In this document: in pieces, positions 12,193-22,420 of the stretch
Numbering within the stretch: the stretch's first letter is position 1
How the letters are laid out: every line of letters starts with the position of its first letter
Notes under the pieces: model-generated
The model's input: only the letters and a program-made list of their open reading frames with translations
Told to the model about the DNA's origin: nothing
The model's database searches: none
Origin: Eonycteris spelaea
Taxonomy: Eukaryota > Chordata > Mammalia > Chiroptera > Pteropodidae
Direction: 5' to 3'
Assembly (NCBI GenBank): GCA_003508835.1
Contig: PUFA01000070.1
Coordinates: forward strand, 3,224,001 to 3,288,000
DNA length: 64,000 nt
Made by a program: the position numbers and the translations under genes

Positions 12193-12222
12193 ATGTCTAG
12201 GTATGTTAACATACCTAGACAT
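12193..12222. repeat. Perfect 30-bp palindrome
   Basis: The half site ATGTCTAGGTATGTT is followed with no spacer by its exact reverse complement, centred on GTTAAC. It could extrude as a cruciform or bind a dimeric factor. It lies in AT-rich intergenic DNA. Confidence 0.95.
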
Positions 12223-12379
12223 ATTTTAAACCATACTGTAATTATTCTGTTAATTATATTAATCACCCATGCTATTTGTACCTTTTCTATTTAAAATAAT
12301 GAGGACTTATTTTTATGTCAACAAATTCCATTATCCACCATTTTAACTTGCAGCGTGACATTCCATTGTATGCTCACTT

Positions 12380-12860
12380 GTTCAGTTTTGATGGTCATTG
12401 TTTCTAATTCTTTGATATTATAATGTCTGTCAAAAACATTACTGTTCATATGTTTTATGCATATCTAATTATTTCACAAATTCTCATAAGTAGAATTTCT
12501 TGTTAAGAGTATGCCTATCTCAAATGTTGATACAAGATACTATATTGCTTTCTAGAAAGATTGCACCAATCCTTACATTCACCAACAGCAAATGTCATCA
12601 GTAATTTTCATCTTTGCTCTAGTAAAAGGCAAAAGAGAAAATCTCATTGTTTTCATTTGCATTTCTATGATTACCAGTGAAGTTGAGTATCTTTTATGAC
12701 TGTAGTTTTTCATTTATTTGTATGTGTATGTCAATTACTTGAAGCTTTACCCATTTTTCTATTAGAATATTCATTTTTTTTAAATTTTGGCAAGAACTGC
12801 CTTATATTAAGGATTTTAACCCAACATTTTCCCCTCAAGACATCATTTATCTTTTAATTT
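12380..12860 (-). mobile_element. Old L1-type fragment, antisense
   Basis: CTTACATTCACCAACAGCAA, TTCATTTGCATTTCTATGA, ACCAGTGAAGTTGAGTATC and ACCCATTTTTCTATTAGAA are antisense 3'-region text of an old L1. Diverged. Confidence 0.55.
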
Positions 12861-12874
12861 TGTTTCTTGTATCT

Positions 12875-13035
12875 TGTATAGATATAGTTATAGATTTATA
12901 GAAACATATATAGATATATAGATATAGATATATGGATATATATATAGCTATATGCATACAAAGATATGAAGATAAAAATATATATCTTTGGTACATATAT
13001 TATATGCCTATAAATATATCTATATATACATACCT
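12875..13035. repeat. AT-rich (ATATAG)n-like degenerate tandem region
   Basis: Repeated ATAGATATAG / GATATATGGATATATA units with interruptions over about 160 bp. Confidence 0.75.
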
Positions 13036-14640
13036 TTAGTGTTTTTGCTTAGAAAGATTGCCAAATGTTCGCCTTTTTTCCTGAAAGTTTCCAACCCATC
13101 ACATTTTCAAGATTTTCTTTTACCAAGTGATAGATACACTGAACATCTTCATTCCACCCCTCAGCTCTTTGCCATTCCACAGCCTCACCAGACAGAGAAA
13201 GACTCGGGGAAGGAAGGAGTGAGGGTTACTTTATTGTGGTAGCAGTCACATTCCTATTGACATTCAAACAATTTTGTCAAAAGGATAGCTGAGAAGGGTG
13301 TGTCTGCTCTTGCTCTAGGCTAAACGGCCCCATCAAAGCTAAATCTCAAAATCGTTTTGCTGCTTTTTGAAGCACATTCTGAATTAAGCTTCTTCATATA
13401 GTATTTCTGTTACTCATGGACTTTTCCATTGTTTCAGGAGTCTATGCTCTAGAATGTCTGCGTCTGTGATAACTTCCTGGATGTAGAAATGGTTGAAGGA
13501 CTAGAACTCAGATTAGTAAATAAGTCAGAGAGAAGAAAGAAGAACCAAGGGAGAAACATGCATAGTGCATAATTCTCCGGAGGCTTCAGAGATCAGTGAT
13601 CACGATAAGAAAATCCTTCCATTCCTCTGTCCTGAGGATGGTCTCAGACCTACAGGTGAGCGATTAGCTCCACAACCAGGCCTTGAATCTTAGCTATTCA
13701 GACCACTGCTATTCAAACTCATAAAATACCAGCTACTGGGGGGATTTGCAGTTTACAGTGTTTCACATAAATTATGTAGTTATTGTTGCAATGACACATT
13801 TCTATTCTGAGTTCCTCTTTTGTGTGTGTGTGTGTAGAGTTGCAGAATTTCTTTATTCTGGATAAAAATCCTATACATCCAAGTATCTTCTCTCTATGGC
13901 TAGTCTTTTCATTCTCAATCCTATCTTTCAATAAATAAGTCATAGAGAAGAGAGAAGAATCAAGGGATGAAAGACTATATTTTAATATAGTTCAGTTTAC
14001 CAATTTTTTTCTTTTATGGTTAGTGCTGTGTCCTGATGAAACATCAATTCTTTTTATTCTTTATAAAAATTTTAAACAAAGTAAATGGAATATAATTGAT
14101 ATATAATAAACGGCACATATTTAAAATGCATGCTTTTGGAAGTGGTGGACCATTATCTTGATTGTGATGATAGTTTTGTGGTTGAATACATTTGTTAGAA
14201 CATCAATTTTAATAGTTCAATAATATTTCACCATGTGAAGATATTCTAATTTGTTTTCTTCCTCAAATTTTGGGCAATAAAACTGTTTTTCTTTTTCCTC
14301 CTATCATAAAAAATAGCTCTGTTAAATGTCATAGGGATGCAACAGCATGGGTGAACAAAAAATAATGGATATGGTTTGCGGAAGACAAGACATGCTAGGT
14401 TGCTTGGCAATGCCATCATGTGAGGAAAGGAGCAAGAGTGTTGCCTGGGATGATGAAGAATACTCAAGCTGTGCTGCGCTTCAGTAATGAGCTGTCATGG
14501 GTTGTGATGTACAGTTCTTAAGTGATAAAGTATGCAAGCAGCATAGCAAGAGGTGCTGGCTTAAGGTTTTGACAGCTGCTACTTTAGAAGAAACTGACTG
14601 AAGTAGAAAAACACGACCTTTCTCTCTTCTCAAACATGGT
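13036..14640. other. Intergenic, little recognised
   Basis: A possible sense L1 3' fragment at 14145-14215 (TTGATTGTGATGATAGTTTTG). Otherwise no feature. Confidence 0.4.
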
Positions 14641-14744
14641 TGTTTTTTTTTTTTAATTTAATAAGAGTTTATTTGAGTCAAAACTGATGACATATGCCAG
14701 GGAGCAAGATCTCAAATGCCCCCTGTCTGCTCATTTAAAAAAAA

Positions 14745-14995
14745 AAAAAATCAGGAAATATCTGTGCATTAACTGAAAATTATTCCCTAGTCCCAGTCCC
14801 ACTCCCCATAGATAACTCCTGAAACTATCTGGAATGTAGCCTTTTAGATATTTTCTACGCAGTTTTATATACACATAAACTACACACACAGAATTTGTTT
14901 TTTAGAAACAGGATTGCATTAAAAATTGCTTGGCAACTTGCTCTTTTCACTTCCTATCTAGGTGGCTCCCTTTTCATGCCAGTGTCCTTGAAGGG
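14745..14995 (-). mobile_element. Possible old L1 fragment, antisense
   Basis: TTCTACGCAGTTTTATATAC, AACAGGATTGCATTAAAAA and ACTTGCTCTTTTCACTTCC resemble antisense L1 3' text (hot spot preceding cold pieces). Low certainty. Confidence 0.4.
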
Positions 14996-15534
14996 GTCCC
15001 CTCCTTCTCCAAATACAGCTCAAGGTACAGCTGGTATGACCTGATTCTGTCCCAACAACTGTAATCATCAAGATAGCTCTGGCTGAGACCACCAGGAAGA
15101 GCAGCCAGCAGATCCCTCTCTTAGCCTATAGCAGGCTTTGCCTGGTTTCCACAAACCACTCCTCCATAATGAGGGCTGGTTCAGCCTCCTCAGGCACCTT
15201 CCCCAAGCCTGTCCCATTGCCCTTTCTCCAGGCCAGGAGTAGCAAACTCAAAAGCCCCAGAAGGTCAAGTAGATGAGGGAAGCAGGCTCCATAGAAAAGT
15301 GCTGCAGCTCTAAGAAGTACAGGGTTCTACTAGCCCTGTTTGAATGGCAGTCCTACTCACACCACTATTCACACGCTTCCCCTTGTAAAGAAGGAATATT
15401 GCCAGGTCTCTAAATTTTCCTTGAAAAAGCCACGAGAAACCAGAAAAAGCTTGGGAAGCTAGAAATCCAAATGTGTGAGAGAAATTGATTTTCAAATGTC
15501 AGCAGCTAAGTTTTTGAATGGATCTAGGTCTTAA
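14996..15534. other. Intergenic, nothing recognised
   Basis: More GC-balanced stretch (15000-15300) without coding potential or known repeat. Confidence 0.4.
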
Positions 15535-15890
15535 CCTTTTATTTTTAAAACGAAACTTAATTTTTAAACAGCTTTAGATTTCAAGAAAAACAACAAAGAC
15601 AGTACAGAGAGTTCCGATATGCCCCATACTCAGTTGTCACTATTATTATTAACATTTTATATTAGTATGGTATATTTGTCATAATTAATGAGCCAATATT
15701 AATACATTATTATTAATCGATTTATTTAGTTTTCATTTAATGTCCTTTTTTTCTGTTCCAGGATCTCATCTAGGACATCACATTGCATTTAGTTGTCATG
15801 TGTCCTTAGGCTTCTCTTGGCCATGAGGAAGTTTCTCAGACTTCCCTTGTTTTTTATGATCTTGACAGTTTGGGGTGTTGTTCTTACTCA
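15535..15890 (-). mobile_element. Old L1 fragment, antisense
   Basis: AGAGAGTTCCGATATGCCCC, AATGAGCCAATATTAATACA, GTTCCAGGATCTCATCTAGG and GTCCTTAGGCTTCTCTTGGC match a well-known antisense L1M stretch. Confidence 0.75.
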
Positions 15891-16052
15891 TTTTAATAAT
15901 GCCAAATGCTCTTCAAGGGCTGAGACTATGTTTTGTTTTTCATGTAGTTTTGTGTGTTTTTTTTCTGCGCTTGTCTTTTCTGTACTTTCTAGCACAGTGT
16001 CTTGCACAATATACATGTTTAATAAATCTTTGTGGAAAGAATGAATGAGTTA
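15891..16052 (+). mobile_element. L2 3' end, sense
   Basis: CAAGGGCTGAGACTATGTTT ... GCACAGTGTCTTGCACAATA ... AATAAATCTTTGTGGAAAGAATGAATG is the L2 3' end including its terminal repeat. Confidence 0.75.
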
Positions 16053-17046
16053 ATAAACAAATAAATGAATCTGCCTGCAAGTATAATTGGTGAGTATAAA
16101 TTACATAAGGAAAAGAAGGAAAATGAACTGGAAAAAAAATGATAGAATTTCCAAACTAAAAGAAGTTGACTTGTAATACATCCTAGCACATTATTTCCAA
16201 ATCATTACAATATGCAAATAAATGTTACATGTTCCTTTGAGTAGAGAAATTTTAAAACATGAATGTATTCAAAATGAAAAATATATACTTTCACTGTTCC
16301 TGAACAACCTTAAGGAGAGTCAAGCCTGATTTAACTCTTATTTGAACCTTCCCCCAAAAAGATACACCCTATTACTCTTGAAAATATTGACTGGTGTATA
16401 GTATAACATATGTTCCTCTCTTTTTAGAAACCAAAAGGGTTCAAATCCAAGATATTTTTAAGGAGTATTTTTTTGTATATATAATAAATATAACTTTTCT
16501 AACTCTGCTGTTAGGGAGAAGTGAACAGAGGTCAACCATTCTGGAAGAAAATAATCTCTTACAGAAAGATATAGTACCATTATCATCAACACCAAATTCA
16601 ACTTCTGTAGAAGAACCTCATTCAGAGGAAGTTGAATTAGGAGGAAATTTAGTCCCTCTTTTTCTCTTCCAAAAAGTACATTTTGAAGGGTTTTTCTCAA
16701 TTACCATTATTTTATTAGAACAACCTGTAGAGGGCGTCCTTACACCAAGAGCCATAGGAGTTTGAGCAATACCAAGGGGGAAAAAAAAAAAATTCTTTGA
16801 AACCACACTTTCTGGAGTCAAACAAAAATGTCTATTGTGTTGTGAAATTATTGTCTTTAACTGAGAGACAACTGGAATTCCAATGCTAAAATGCTTTAAG
16901 GGTTGCCCAATGTATACAAATACATTATATAAATGAATATTCCCTGAGATAAAAATATGAATCTTTGAAAAAAGGTAACCATTTTTATTTTAAAGGAAGA
17001 ACGTTTGTGAAGCTTTGAATGCAAACAGACTTATATGGTTTACTTA
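16053..17046. other. Intergenic with an unsupported 123-codon open frame
   Basis: No repeat recognised. An open frame at 16394-16765 on + has no family resemblance, no splice or promoter support and overlaps open frames on the other strand, so I do not call it a gene. Confidence 0.4.
16724..16737 (+). promoter_or_regulatory. Candidate CTCF motif
   Basis: CCTGTAGAGGGCGT fits the CTCF core CCASYAGRGGGCRS except at two positions. It is 1.8 kb upstream of the WIF1 start. Motif only; no binding evidence. Confidence 0.35.
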
Positions 17047-17225
17047 GCAGTATGAGGTATAGTGGCTAGGAGAATGCGCTTTGAAATCAGAGTGACTGGT
17101 ATTTGAAGCCTGACTGTCAACTCACTGGACCTTTTCGAGCCCTATTTCCCCATCGGTAAAATGGAAATAATTATAGTACTTATTTAAAAGAGTTATGAGA
17201 ATTAGGTAAGCATTTCAGATAAAAA
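17047..17225 (+). mobile_element. MIR SINE, sense
   Basis: GAGGTATAGTGGCTAGGAGA, CTTTGAAATCAGAGTGACTG, TCCCCATCGGTAAAATGG follow MIR, 1.5 kb upstream of the WIF1 start site. Confidence 0.85.
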
Positions 17226-17789
17226 TACTTTAAAAATTAAGATACTGCAAGTTCAAATAGTCATAGTTAGACTTGCCTAATTCTCTTAAAAGATCAATAG
17301 TTGTACAGCTGAAAATATTTCATAATTGGAACCACATATTTTGCTCTTTTTAGTAACTTCTTATGACCTAACATTTATTTAACTTAATGCATGCACATGT
17401 TCTTTTTCTCCTCTGTTGTTTCTGTTTGGTTTTTCCCTCTTGGGATGCTTACTACCCAACAAAGCACTGAGTGAAACATCACGCCCAGCCCCAGACACAT
17501 AACCCTTGGAGCATTTGTCGCAGCATCTGGGTGCTAAAGAACAAAGAGAAGTAAACAACCCTTTTCTGAGTCTGAAATCTAAGTAGTTTTTTTTTTTTTT
17601 TTAAACCTTTTGCTTCCATTTTCTTTTGCCATCCAAAGGATTAGGTAGGGGGCAAGCAAGTTAAGTCCTTTCTGCTGGGGTCGCGTAGGTGTGTTAGGCT
17701 GTAGCTCACTGCCAGCCAACTACTCTTGCCATAGGCAAGGCCACAGCCTTGGTCCTGTCCTCAAGCGCCTGTGATTTCTGTACCAGCGC
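17226..17789. other. WIF1 proximal upstream region
   Basis: Non-repetitive apart from an 18-T run at 17586-17602. CpG density is still low. No specific factor site stands out enough to call. Confidence 0.45.
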
Positions 17790-18496
17790 TTGCCTCCAAG
17801 TTCTCTGAAACACCAGAAAATATAAAGATATTCGCAACTTTTGGGAGCCCTACCCCTACGCTTGTTAACCAGAGCCCAGGGAACTCTTTCTGGTGCTGCG
17901 GGTTAGCAGCGAGACAAGCCTCCCCAGCTGCGAAAATGCCCTCCATGGTGTCTGACAAGTGCGGAATGAAAGCCCTGCGCCCCAGGAACAGTCGAGTGCC
18001 TACAACAGGGGACCACTGGACGGTGGAGTCTCGGGTTTTAAAAGTATGGAACACGCAAAATGTCAGCATAGCGCGAGTCAGCATAGTTTGCAGAGAGAGG
18101 AATGATAGTGGCGGAACGCAAGAAGTGGAAGAATATCCGCCTTCATTTAGCACTCGGGTAGAAATGGGAGTCGTCGTCATCGGCGCTCAATCAAGCCCTG
18201 CGATGTCAGTGCATCCCATTTTCCTTCCCCCATGCCTCCCCTAGCTGGAGGCACAGGCGAGTGTCGTCCCAGGGGTTCCTCTGAGCACCCTTCGCAACCG
18301 CCTCCACCACGCGCCCCCTTTGCGCGCTCTCCCACTTTGCGCACCGCAGCCTGAACGCAGCCTTGTGGCGGAGTCGGGGGAGTTCCCGCGCCGCCCCGCC
18401 CCGTCCCCGCGCGCCCCGCAGCGCCCACCAGTGGCTGCTGGCTGGGTCTCGTCTTTCCTCGCTCGCACCCCACTCTTCCCGCTCTTCCTCTCGCTG

Positions 18497-18503
18497 TATT
18501 TAA
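18497..18503 (+). promoter_or_regulatory. WIF1: TATA-like box of WIF1
   Basis: TATTTAA sits inside the GC-rich promoter, about 300 bp before the start codon. A transcription start 25-32 bp downstream (about 18525-18535, around TGAGTGCTGG) would give a 5'UTR near 270 nt. A TATA-like element within a CpG island is less common than TATA-less promoters. The position is inferred; no transcript data were available. Confidence 0.5.
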
Positions 18504-18527
18504 CCCTCCGACTGTTGGCCTCGCCGT

Positions 18528-18800
18528 GAGTGCTGGCTTCTGCTGCGTTGCCAGTCTTGCGTCTCTGCCGTCCCCTCTCTCTCCTGTGCCCCCTCTTCTT
18601 GCCCCGCTGGCGTCCGCTCTTTCCCTCCCTCTCCTTCGGCTCTCCCAGGCTCACTGGCACCGCAGCGGGAGACTACACGCCTTGCCTTCTACGCGGGAAC
18701 AGCTCCGGCTGAGGGACACAACTTAACGTCTGTAGTTTGGGTAGGTGCAGCAGAAGGAGTTTCGGCAGCGAAAGCCACCACCGGGGAATTCCGGAGTAGC
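18528..18800 (+). other. WIF1: Presumed WIF1 5'UTR
   Basis: This stretch between the predicted cap site and the ATG is pyrimidine-rich in its first half (many CTCTC/CCCTC runs at 18570-18650) and contains no ATG, so no upstream ORF competes with the start at 18801. No intron is evident. The start boundary depends on the TATA-like box and is uncertain by tens of bases. Confidence 0.55.
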
Positions 18801-18948
18801 ATGGCCCCGAGAAGCGCCTTCTTTGCTGCCACGCTCCGGCTCTGGAGCATCCTCCCGTGCCTGCTGGTACTGCGGGCGGAGGTCGGGCAGCCGCGCGAGG
18901 AAAGCCTGTACCTATGGATCGATGCTCACCAGGCACGAGTGCTCATAG
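18801..18948 (+). CDS. WIF1: WIF1 coding exon 1 (start codon, signal peptide, start of WIF domain)
   Basis: WIF1 is a secreted protein that binds Wnt ligands outside the cell and blocks their access to Frizzled/LRP receptors. This exon encodes residues 1-49 plus one base of codon 50. The start ATG has A at -3 and G at +4, a strong Kozak context, and no ATG lies between the presumed cap site and it. The N terminus (MAPRSAFF...) has a hydrophobic leucine-rich core followed by polar residues, a typical signal peptide of about 28 residues. It continues into [16 protein letters not shown], the conserved beginning of the WIF domain. The donor is ATAG|GTAAGG. The signal peptide differs from the human protein as I remember it, while the mature part is nearly identical. 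Splice phase 1 matches the next exon. Confidence 0.97.
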
Positions 18949-19435
18949 GTAAGGCTCCAGCGTCCGGCACCTTCCCCTGACCGTCTTAACTTGCTCTCCA
19001 GCTCTTCCATTAAAGAAGGAGAGATGCATGAATTTTGTATGTTTTTAAAACTTAATTTCTAAGGAAGATTACTCCCCCTTCTAATTAGCCGTTTTCTATT
19101 TGAAAGCATATAAACATCTCTCTCAAGAAACCTGAGCCTATCTAGTGTCCTGGTCGTTCTGTTGCTAGTTTCTACAAGCTTACATTTTGAGGTGGGCCCG
19201 GCATTTGTTAGCACCAGTTAATTCTATGTCCATTCCTTTTCCCCTAAAAGTATGCGTCTGTTGGCATCAGCGTATTACAATCAGAGAAAACTAATTGATA
19301 ACAAGGCAGGTGCTTTTGAAAAGAAATAACCCATACTAATTCTCAGGTGTTCTTTTTTTGCACGCAGTTGCTAATTTGGATTCTTTTAAGCTCACCTGGT
19401 TTGATAGATTTTTTTTTAATTTCTTTTAAACCCAG
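18949..19435 (+). other. WIF1: WIF1 intron 1
   Basis: A short 487-bp intron (GTAAGG...CCCAG) with a T-rich 3' end. CpG content falls off within the first 30 bp. I see no repeat or RNA gene in it. Confidence 0.93.
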
Positions 19436-19575
19436 GATTTGAAGAAGATATCTTGATTGTTTCAGAGGGGAAAATGGCCCCTTTTACACATGATTTCAGA
19501 AAAGCACAACAGAGGATGCCAGCTATTCCTGTCAATATCCATTCCATGAATTTTACCTGGCAAGCTGCAGGGCAG
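19436..19575 (+). CDS. WIF1: WIF1 coding exon 2 (WIF domain)
   Basis: This exon encodes residues 50-96 of WIF1 and completes the glycine codon split by intron 1. The acceptor is a pyrimidine stretch ending CCCAG|GATTT and the donor is GGGCAG|GTAAGT. The peptide includes [20 protein letters not shown] and ends in [14 protein letters not shown], matching the WIF domain core. The NFT sequon at residues 88-90 is a predicted N-glycosylation site and is conserved in human WIF1 from memory. Length is 140 nt; exons 1+2 give 288 nt, exactly 96 codons. No stop or frameshift is seen. Intron 1 is only 487 bp. Confidence 0.97.
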
Positions 19576-19579
19576 GTAA

Positions 19580-21890
19580 GTTCTAATAACCAGAAAGGGT
19601 GGAGAAAATGACCCTTTAATATTTCCAATGCCTACTGCCAGGTAGAAATAATACTGTATAGTATATAGTCTGGTACATTTTTACAATTTTTAAGAGTGAT
19701 TTCTCATCTGATCTCAAAGCAAATAAAGAATTAACTCTCATGTATTTATTTAAACATGTCACATAAATTAGAGATTCCCAAAAGAAAAGGGTAAGAAATG
19801 TGCCTAAGCTCACTATTTTGGTGAGACTCAGTGTCTTCAGGCTGCTGGAAATATAAAGATCTCAAATACCAACATCAAATTTTTCTGTGGTCATTGCTAT
19901 TAAAGTTTCACATAAGATTAAAAAACTTTTTTCCATAGCATATACTAATCACTTGTGACCTTTATACTTTACAACAAATTTTGAAGTCTGTAAGTATTTT
20001 TGACATTGTATATTTGAAAAATTGGTGTGTTGAATGTTATTCACTGGAATGATGTGAATGCTGTATACCTCTGGTAGAAGTCCACAGAGTCCAAAAGCAT
20101 TATATAAAAACATTTGTAAAATATTGCAGTCTAATGATTTTTTTAAGTTACCGTTTAAATACTTTTATATGGAAAAAAAAACCCTGCAATGTATTTTTTA
20201 TAAAGAAGCATTCCTTTTATTTCCTAGCACATTAGCATCTTTTATATGTTACTTTTTGTACAGTTTCAGTGTTATAAAAATGACCTCTAATCAAATGACC
20301 TCTAGTGACAAATGGTAAGTAAATTATTTTGCTCATTAGTTGGTAAAGTATGTCTACTATGAAAATCATTGTAATATTAATTAAAATCACATTTTCAGGT
20401 ATTTTTTATTCTAAAATTACTTGAATGGATATTTTCATGAAGAATGTGATTCAGAAAAAACACTTTGCAACAAGTAACTATTTTGAATTGAGAAATCTCT
20501 TTGGTTCCCTTTAATTAACTGTTACAGCATGGGCATAACCACTTTAGCTGTCTTTTCCCCTCAGATCTGTTCTCTCACATTTTCTAAGGTAGTGAAATCC
20601 AGACCCTTTGACACTTCCACTATTGAAAAAAAAAAGATGGTTTAGATCCACTGAAGTTCATAAAAAGAAGGTCATCTATTCTAATACTCCCATTTTGCAG
20701 ATAAGTTCACTGAGGCTCTTGCTGCTTTATAGGGAGGTTACTCCTTTTCTTTCTACAATTCTCTCTTTATAGATACTTTTGGACAATTAATTTTAGCATA
20801 TTGTGAAATCAGTAATAAATCAATGAATGGCCTTTTATTACTGCCTCTTCATTGTCATTTGAACCTGTTTACTTGTGTTTGACCACTGTCAGATGGGATC
20901 AATATTAATTCTGTGTTTTAACAAAAGAACATATTCTTTACCTATATTTTTATGAGTTCATATGAACCATTAGAAGGTAGCTTGACTTGCACCCTTTCCT
21001 AGCTGAAAGGGTTTGATAACTGTAGGAGAAGCAGAAATTGTCTTATTAATTTATTATCTATTTATTTATTTTCCATGTGAGTTTGTCTTCTGACGAATGG
21101 AATTTGAAGCAAAGGCTTAAATTCCACATTTTTTACCCTGTTGCTTTATAGCATTGTGTGTGTTTGCAAACATTGGCATATTGTTAAGTACAAAATGGGA
21201 TTGCATAATAAACAATCTCAGGAATATTTCTTGTAGGTGATTAGAGAAGATGGTGGAACTGGCATGGAAATGAAGCTTTTAGCATCTTTTTTCTCTCCTA
21301 TTTGGGTGTGGATTATCTCATTATGCAGGATCATATTAGCACCTCAATTAAATTATCTTGTTCTCTGTGCTCACTCAGTCTGCTCTGGACAGATTACCAC
21401 AGGTAACTGAAATTGGGTGTCTGTTTTTCTTAAGAGGTAGGATCTTCACAATGCAAAACAACAAGATATTTTAAAGTATTATTTAAATTTGACTCATTTT
21501 ACTCAATAAGGTTATGTGATTCTCACACCATAATTTTTGAAATGCATGGAAAGTTTGAGATAGCAAAAATAATTACTTTAATACCAATTAAGTATTTTGA
21601 AAGGTGTCTCTGGCTAATGCCAAACCACATCAAAATATCTACGTGGAAATGAAAAGTTCATTCCATGATCAGTTTTTCATCAAAATAATGTCAAACATTT
21701 AGGGATTTCAACACAAGCAAAATACATAGCTGATTAATGAAAATTTAAACAATATTTAAATGTTTTGGCAACATGTGGAGAAAGCTAAAATAACTTTAGG
21801 ATTGAAGACCTCGTAGAGGCTGTAGGTGTTATCTAATTCCAGTAAATTATAAGTCCAGTAACCTGAGGTGTTCTTGTAGCCATTTAAAAT
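19580..21890. other. Start of intron 2, little recognised
   Basis: AT-rich. A weak MIR-like piece, antisense, at 20668-20735 (CCCATTTTGCAGATAAGTTC). Nothing else. Confidence 0.4.
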
Positions 21891-21894
21891 AATT

Positions 21895-22420
21895 TTCATG
21901 TTTTATTTCAAACAAATGCAAATTAAAATTACAATGAGATTAATTTTTCCACATCAAGTTGGTCAAGTTTTTTAAAAGTGTTTTTAGTGTGTGGGGAATT
22001 GTGCATATTCTATGTAGCTGATGCCCATGTTAGCCTTTTTTTTTTTTTTTTGCAGGACAAGTCAAGTCTGATGGCAAAGGGCTAGAAATAAATCTTTTGG
22101 GAAATTTTACTTTCAGAGATTTGTCCTAAGGAAATAATCATGAATACAAATAAAAATTTAGGTGCAGGACTATTCCTTATTGTGCGATTTATAAAAGAAA
22201 AAAATATGGATAGAGCATAGAGGTCCATTGACAGTGGCAGAAGAAGGCAATGAAACATTAATAATATTCTAGATAGCTACTCAATGCCACGGAAAGATGT
22301 TCATGACGAAGTAAGTCAGTAGTCTATAACAGTATATTCTGTTGGATTCCATTACAAAATATGTAGGCAGACACAGGAAAAAAATTGATAAATGTCTGAT
22401 CCTCCAAGGTGTTAACATTA
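21895..22420 (+). mobile_element. Old L1 3' ORF2/UTR fragment, sense
   Basis: ACAAATGCAAATTAAAATTACAATGAGATT, then ATTTGTCCTAAGGAAATAATCATGAA, GGTCCATTGACAGTGGCAGA and CGGAAAGATGTTCATGACG follow the end of an old L1. A T-run at 22037 interrupts it. Confidence 0.6.

Larger units (their letters stand above)
17790..18960 (+). promoter_or_regulatory. WIF1: WIF1 CpG island promoter region
   Basis: CpG density rises sharply from about 17.8 kb and is highest at 18180-18960, against an AT-rich background on both sides. The block includes GC-box-like runs (CCGCCCCGCCCCGTCC near 18390) and covers the presumed start site, 5'UTR and exon 1. WIF1 is known as a gene silenced by promoter methylation in several cancers, which fits a CpG island here. 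Extent was judged by eye. Confidence 0.85.

Noticed and set aside
16394..16765. 123-codon open frame about 2 kb upstream of WIF1
   Set aside because: No recognisable family or exon structure, and overlapping frames on the opposite strand. Possible by chance at this length in 64 kb.
17761..18660. Open frames of 139-157 codons on both strands in the WIF1 promoter
   Set aside because: They overlap each other on opposite strands in CpG-rich DNA where stops are rare. No domain, splice or start context supports them.
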